Shown: piece by piece, positions 58,453 to 64,000 of the stretch | Numbering within the stretch: position 1 is the stretch's first letter | How the letters are laid out: each line of letters opens with the position of its first letter | Assembly: GCA_907163345.1 (NCBI GenBank) | Contig: CAJQUN010000170.1 | Location: 496,001 to 560,000 of the forward strand | DNA from: Haberlea rhodopensis | Lineage: Eukaryota; Streptophyta; Magnoliopsida; Lamiales; Gesneriaceae | Direction of reading: 5' to 3' | Length of the DNA: 64,000 bases | Notes under the pieces: model-generated | Told to the model about the DNA's origin: nothing | What the model saw: the letters and a program-made list of their open reading frames with translations, nothing else | Database searches by the model: none | Made by a program: the position numbers and the translations under genes

Positions 58453-60816
58453 TCATCCACGACCACGACCACAACCACGACCACGAGGCCTCGTTTGTAA
58501 ATGACCTCCGGTACCACAAGGAAGAGGAATGATCTCTCTTCGAACTCTCTGCCTCCTATCCGCTTGGTCATTCCTCTGTTGTGCCACATTTACATCAGTA
58601 GGTGGTCGATATGGTGTGAACTGTGGAAATGCAACAGGTGATACATCAAAATCGAGGACCGCAGATGTGGTATATGATTGTGCAAATTCATATCCCACAT
58701 CTGTACCCTGCTGTGTGTACATCGGAGCATACAGAGTGAATGGTGAAAGATCATACATATGTGGTTGCGGGACATAATAACCAGTAAAAGATGTAGATGG
58801 ACCTGCCCCATCTGCCGGTATAGGTGTATACGTAGATGGACCTGCCGCATCTGTCGAGAAAAGTGTATACATTTAAGGCCCTGCGATATCAGTCTCGCTG
58901 AGTGCATGGACCGACTGTACTGGTCCTTCATCAGGCTCGTGAACTTCTTCGTCTGGTGGGAAGTTTCTGTCTCGTCGTTCACGAGCCACTTGCATCACAT
59001 CCTGCGCTATTGCACTATGATGATCTCTCATCGACTCCATATACGTGATAACAGATTCTCCCTCAGCAGGATAGCGGTTGCAACTAACACTTAACTGTTG
59101 CATCTGATCAAGCTGAAAAGTGAATAACAATAATTACATGTTCAATCTATAAATCCATATGACATATTCTACAAAACAAAGTTTGAATATATTTACTTAC
59201 CACATGATGCCACGCTGGGCCGTCACCATGTTGGTATCCGGTCTGTACAAATTGCCTTTGATGGCCAATATATCTGCGGGTGACTCGGTCATACCACTCA
59301 CTATATCCAACCACTACTGCACAATATAGTGGTCTGTCCACACATAAATCACCTGCCATCTCTCATTTCTGTACGTATGCAATATGATGTGCACTCCAAT
59401 CCCTGTTGATACTTCTTCTTCGGTCAACAGAATGCAATTTATCATCCCTTGATTGTGGATCTGTGGGGATGTCTTGGAGCATTCCAAATTGACGAAGAAC
59501 CCTATCAGGACGGTGCATCTCAACAATTTCATAACAAATTAATGGGCCGGCATATGTCCATAACTGGTGGCTCAGATGCTCAGTACACTCATCAGGGTAT
59601 GGCTGCCAATTAAACTACAAATACAAAATTGGATTAAAATAATATAAACAACATTATTAACTTTCATAACAAACACAACTAATATACTGCTTACTTGAGT
59701 TGATGGCTGCTCATCAAGAATGTCCCTAATGATACGTACAGAATGCCTCCCTGTTTCCGTGAACCTTAAATGGCATGTCCACCTGAAAAAAACACAATTA
59801 CAAAATCTATAAATATATTTAAACATATAAAATAGCACAAAACATAATTACATTATTACCTTGCACCATATGGAGCAGCAGGTAAGATATTCTCCTCATT
59901 GATAATTATTGGGCCAGTGTCGAATCTAGCATCACCCAGTTGAGGAGTTAAACCAGGTAATCTTGACCATGCCCAAATCTAAAATATTATCAGGAATAAT
60001 ATCAGTTATTATGACGACAATAATATTTCAAACATTTGAAAAGTGTTAATGTAAAGTTTACATGTACGACCTGTAATGCACCACCGATCACTTTTTTCCC
60101 TCTCATCGAGGAAGTGCATAACTCACGGTACAAATATGCCAATACGGCACTCCCCCAACTATAATTACCAACTAAATGAATATTCTCTAACATATGTAAA
60201 TATAATAACTTTACAGTATTGCCGGACGAATCAGGAAACAAAATTCCACCTAACATCAATAACACACAGCCCCGAGTATAACGGACTACATCTTCTTCCG
60301 TATTGTGCTCAGTAAGAGCATTATTCACCAAATGATTGTTTATTGCAGATAAAAATAACTTTGCACCTTTAAAGTGTGCAGTATCCGGTATAAATCCCAA
60401 AAGCATATGGCAATATGCTTGCCAGTCAGGTATACTCCTATCATAATAAATACCGGATACTACGTTACCATCTACTGGCAATGCCCATATAACTGCAATG
60501 TCTTGCAGTGTGATGGTCGCCTCTCCGGATCTAAGATGGAAAGTATGTGTTTCACGGCGCCATCTCTCAGCTAAAGCCGTGATGAGGTGAAAGTCAATTG
60601 TAATTCTACCAGACCTATAAACACCATAAAAACCAAAACTGTCCACAAACTCGCAACACGAGTATCGAGGGGGCAAAGATCCCAAAAATACTTATCAGGG
60701 TTTCTGCCTCGAAGTGTAGAATCAATATCACCTGCCCAAACAGCCTCAGATCGATGACCTGACTGCAATGATAGCAGATGACTGTCAATCGGTCCTGGTC
60801 CTCTTTGTAAATCCAT
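58453..60816 (-). pseudogene. Plant mobile domain (PMD) gene of MULE 2
   Basis: Start ATG 60816 after the acceptor TATTTCAG|GATGG, as in MULE 1. Exon 1 (60816-60062) has one frameshift near 60660 but otherwise matches: RWRRETHTFHLRSGEATITL, QDIAVIWALPVDG, SWGSAVLAYLYRELC. Further exons are about 59981-59862 (WAWSRLPGLTPQLGDARFD), 59782-59695 (RIIRDILDEQPSTQ), 59615-59200 and 59115-58453. The last is low-complexity and ends PCGTGGHLQTRPRGRGCGRG. Conservation of exon order and splice positions with MULE 1 indicates that this gene was part of their common ancestor. Confidence 0.82.
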
Positions 60817-61319
60817 CCTGAAATATTACACAATAAATATCAATATAACAAAATATCAACATGGCAACCACCACCCGCCCCTGCCGCTGACAACACGGGC
60901 GCCTCTGCCGGAGCGCCTCCGCCGCCGCGCCGTGCCGAACCCGCCGCCGCCGCCGAACCCGCCGCCGCCGAACAGCCGCCCAGCCGTGCCGGAGTAAAAA
61001 ATTCCGGCAAAAACTAAAAATTTGTAAATCATCCGGCGGTTTGCCATTATCTCGAAACTATAACTAAATTTTCAATAAAAACTACCAAACAACAAAATTT
61101 AAAAACAACCAACAACATATTTCAAATTTTACAACTTTCAAAAATTTCGATTCAAAGTTGTAATGTTACCTCAAATTCAAAAATGTTGAACAAGCAAGCT
61201 CCAGAAATGATAAATCACGATGATTTTTTAATTTTTGCACAAGAATATGTAAAGATCTGTGACAGAACGATGAGAAGTGAGGAAGAAGAAGAGGAGGCCG
61301 GCGATTTAATTTTTTATCT

Positions 61320-61506
61320 GAAGGCGACATCCAAGATGGCGCCTTCAATTATTTTTTTTATCAGATAAGGAAGCCGCCATCTCAGATGACGCCTTTACCT
61401 GAAGGCGCCATCTGAGATGGTGTTTTGGGTCATTTTAAAAACGATTTTAAAATTCGGATATTTTGTTAAATTAATTTTTTTTTTCGATTATTTTAATAAA
61501 AAACCC
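61320..61506. repeat. MULE 2 right terminus with diverged palindromes
   Basis: Three copies of a motif related to GGCGCCATCTGAGATGGCG at about 61321, 61370 and 61401, followed by an AT-rich end finishing TAATAAAAAACCC. The core CCATCT/AGATGG is shared with MULE 1, while the flanks changed from GTCG to GGCG. Confidence 0.8.
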
Positions 61507-61631
61507 TAGTTGGTTTCATAGCACTCCAAAAAATTTAGTCCGAAATTTTGAATTTACAATATTCTTACCTTATAATGGTTTTGCCATCTGACAAACGTTA
61601 CTGGGGTGTTCTGACCCAATGTAATCTACAG

Positions 61632-62187
61632 TTGAGGCTCCTATAAATGCGAAGAAACTGAAGCTCGACATGGAAGTGGCAGCCAAGGTTCATCAAATTC
61701 GAGCACGCGGCCTAGTTCTTGATTTGGGTGGTGGTGTCCATGGCATGTGTAGGTTCGAGGTAAACAAAGACTTCTCTATATGAACCTGATTGATCCTTTC
61801 TTTATGAGATTATGATGGAATAAAATTAAAAAATTTACTGCCATGCGTCTGCAAATCTGCAATGATTTTATTTGTTTGTGGACTTTACCTACCTTTAAGT
61901 TCTTTTCCTTTATTTTTCCCAGTTTAATGCTATCTATCTTTTACCAATCCGTGATCCAAGCATCGAAATTTGTTGAAGTCCTTGTCAAACTTTATCTGGC
62001 TAAATAAAGTCAGAAATCAAGACAAGCCGAACGACTTAATTTAAAATGCTTAATGCTGTTTTGCTATTCATTTCTGTACTGCAGACTGGTTTCAGGAAAG
62101 ACTTTGAGCTTGGTGAAGAAATAAAGAGTAGAGTGCTCTAGTTTCTCCAGCAGGGGGATCCCTGTAATGTCTTTGGTGCAAGAGTAG
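61632..62187 (+). pseudogene. PNPase last exons (part 3)
   Basis: Exon 61632-61759 (after CTACAG, before GTAAAC) encodes APINAKKLKLDMEVAAKVHQ, IRARGLVLDLGGGVHGMCRF, a type of C-terminal RNA-binding segment found in plant mitochondrial PNPase. The last exon (62085-62187, after CTGCAG) reads TGFRKDFELGEEIKSRVL, hits a stop, and after a shift ends GIPVMSLVQE with TAG 62185-62187. The exons for the KH/S1 region between 55560 and 61632 were not found, so the gene is also internally deleted. Together with 47922-48374 and 55346-55560 this makes one broken + strand gene. Confidence 0.75.
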
Positions 62188-62772
62188 AGCTCTTGAGTTT
62201 TAATGTGTATTGAAAATACAATATTTAGGGATTAATTCAAAAACCGATGGCACACAAGCCACACAACCTTTGTGGGAGTAATTTGGAACGGCTACTTGCG
62301 GTAAAAACCTCGACAGAAGATAGATGATCGCAGCCATGCCATCAGGTGAGTATCATGGTTTCTTCTGCTGAAAGGAAATGGTGATATCAAAGCATACCGA
62401 ACTTTTCCAGTGACCGTATTCGTACAACAGATTCAGTGTGCGATAGTTTTCCGTGGGTAGGGATTCTCTTGTGGCACTAGTGTAAATTTTGGTTCCTTGT
62501 TGGATAAAAGGTTTTGTATATTAAGTGCTTGTTTCTGAAGGAAACGTTTTGAAATCGTGAAATATGAGACGACTTAATCCTTGTGGGATTTGTTTTACGT
62601 ATCCGTGGAAATAGATTGATATGTGCACTGAACAACAGTACCGGAAGAATTATAACCGAAAAAAAAGTTCAAGTACGCATAAAGTTTACGGAGTCTATTC
62701 ATCTTCTCTAGCGACGCTGCTTTCACCTTTTTCAAGCAGATCATAAAATTTCCTTAGTTCGCCTCTTGTTGT
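62188..62772. other. PNPase 3' flank, nothing recognised
   Basis: AT-rich sequence without a supported gene or repeat terminus. It may include the former 3' UTR. Confidence 0.4.
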
Positions 62773-63287
62773 TGTTGGAAATTTGAATCAAATTAAATGA
62801 TGTGTTCATTCATGTTGGGGTGCATTGTTTCATGATTAGATGCTTCCAAATTAAATGGTGTGTCCATTCATGTTGGGGTGTAATTTTTCATGATGGATGC
62901 TTCCAAATTGTGTCTCTTGATGACACCACTTGGTATACTATATAAGAAACAACCCTTGAATGAATTAGACATGGAATTTTGGAAATTCAAATCATATTTG
63001 AAGATCAAAATTTGAGTAATTTTGTGAGTCTTCATGATTGTTATGGTTGATCATTTTTAGACCTTTGTGGTTTAAAGGATTTGTGATTTGGAGTGCTCCT
63101 ATCACAAATCATAGTCGTTGTATCTTGGGAGACAAATTGCCAAAGTAAACCGTTAGCACCGTAGCGGGGCAATATTGTCTTAAGGACAGAGATTCCAAAT
63201 CTCGCCTCGACAATTCTAATACAAAGTCATTTGTTGTTTTTGCTTGCTAATTTCCTAAGATACACACCAATATAATTTTATACAACA
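62773..63287 (+). repeat. Putative 5' LTR of a second Copia element
   Basis: TGTTGGAAATTTGAATC ... TTTATACAACA, 515 bases, directly ahead of a Copia gag. Inside, a ~57-bp unit (ATTAAATGRTGTGTYCATTCATGTTGGGGTG-like) is repeated. No convincing primer binding site lies between 63288 and the gag start at 63312. The boundary or the element is therefore atypical, and the second LTR is outside the window. Confidence 0.6.
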
Positions 63288-63311
63288 ATCTTAAGACAAT
63301 AGTAGCAACAA

Positions 63312-63861
63312 ATGGCTTCGTCGAGTGCAACAACGACTCCAGTTCATCATGGTGAAAGACCTGAAAAGTTCAATGGGAACGATTTCAAGCGATGTCAACA
63401 AAAGATGTTGTTTTATTTGACAACCTTGGGGTTGGCAATGAGGATACTCCTACTATTATGGAGAGTGAAACCGACAACCAAAAGAGGGATGCGGTTGATG
63501 CGTGGAATCACAGTGATTTCCTGTGCAAGAATTATATTCTCAACGGACTGGACAACACATTAAACAATGTGTATTGTCTAGTGAAGACGACCAAGGAATT
63601 GTGGCAATCATTGGAGAAAAGATATAGATCTGAGGATGCCGGCATGAAGAAATTCATCGTTGGGCGATTCCTGGATTTCAAAATGGTTGATACAAAGCCA
63701 GTGATAGCACAAGTGCAAGATTTACAAGTAATCATGCACGAAATTCATGCAGAGGGAATGGTTCTAAGTGATTCATTCCAATTGACCCCAATGATTGAGA
63801 AGTTGCCTCCGTCATGGAAAGACTTCAAGAATTATCTCAAGCACAAACGAACAGATATGAA
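63312..63861 (+). pseudogene. Copia gag, cut by an LTR insertion
   Basis: Starts MASSSATTTPVHHGERPEKF at ATG 63312. A shift near 63435 moves it to the frame of 63392-63883, with NQKRDAVDAWNHSDFLCKNY, ILNGLDNTL, KELWQSLEKRY and LPPSWKDFKNYLKHKR. This is the Copia gag (UBN2-like) pattern. The gag stops at 63861, where a Gypsy-type LTR begins. Confidence 0.88.
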
Positions 63862-64000
63862 TGTAAGGACCCCTAGCCCTTAACCCATGATTAGTGTATT
63901 AACCACTATGTGTGGCACATGCTTTCAATAAAAATCAATCGGGAAACTCAGATGATACTTTACCATTGAATGGCAATTACAAATTTTTTTTAATATTCAA
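63862..64000 (+). mobile_element. Start of a Gypsy-type LTR, runs off the window
   Basis: TGTAAGGACCCCTAGCCCTT and the following ~130 bases match the beginning of the solo LTR at 24135 closely. It inserts in the Copia gag after ...ACAGATATGAA. Whether it is a solo LTR or a full element cannot be seen. Confidence 0.88.

Larger units (their letters stand above)
56400..61506 (+). mobile_element. MULE 2: related element, left end lost
   Basis: Same gene order as MULE 1: transposase (+) and PMD gene (-) converging. The right end has a terminus read inward GGGTTTTTTATTAAAATAAT and three diverged palindromes of the GGCGCCATCTGAGATGG type (61320-61425). I find no matching left terminus between the TRIM (56344) and the transposase. 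The left boundary at 56400 is approximate and no target duplication can be named. The transposase lacks most of its catalytic domain, so the copy is non-autonomous. Confidence 0.82.

Noticed and set aside
1..64000. rRNA or tRNA genes
   Set aside because: No rRNA core motifs or tRNA cloverleaf with A/B boxes recognised. The tRNA-like matches are retroelement primer sites.

Overview
The window is nuclear DNA of a flowering plant, most likely a eudicot. It is AT-rich and packed with nested plant transposons (Copia, Athila-type Gypsy, hAT, MULE, TRIM). The host-like sequence is broken into intron-separated pieces of plant genes. I cannot name the species from sequence alone. Almost every long reading frame is transposon-derived and interrupted, and I see no gene I would call intact.

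Layout. (1) 1-19361: a Copia element on the + strand, 116-19361. Its 5' LTR is cut at the left by another LTR end. An Athila-like Gypsy element (3698-13425, target duplication GTATG) sits inside its integrase region, and a solo LTR (16344-18381, target duplication GATGT) sits inside its 3' LTR. (2) 19362-24117: a minus-strand Copia fragment, an AT-rich stretch, one RRM exon resembling poly(A)-binding protein (minus), and a perfect 63-bp foldback. (3) 24126-30146: a hAT element (target duplication GTTTTGAT) with a solo LTR in its left terminus. (4) 30155-47720: broken exons of a ubiquitin-like plus leucine-rich-repeat gene on the + strand. They are split by a non-autonomous Copia-type element (30895-46453). 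That element holds two hAT elements of one family, and the second hAT holds a Gypsy-type element (34178-42344). (5) 47922-62187: exons of a mitochondrial-type polynucleotide phosphorylase gene on the + strand, frameshifted. Its introns hold a complete-looking MULE (48855-55158), a TRIM (55702-56344) and a second, damaged MULE (about 56400-61506). (6) 62773-64000: the start of another Copia element, interrupted by a Gypsy-type LTR that runs off the window.

The most interesting content is the MULE pair. Each carries a MURA-like transposase on one strand and, converging on it, a multi-exon gene for a plant mobile domain (PMD) protein. The ends of the first are lined with many short palindromes built on GTCGCCATCT/AGATGGCGAC, and diverged versions line the one surviving end of the second. 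Other notable signals are palindrome-rich modules (GGCGATCGATCGCC) in LTRs of two different element families, a 29-bp direct repeat around a one-sidedly truncated LTR element, and a datable stack of nested insertions with matching target duplications.

All functional statements are by motif recognition from the sequence. No database search was run.
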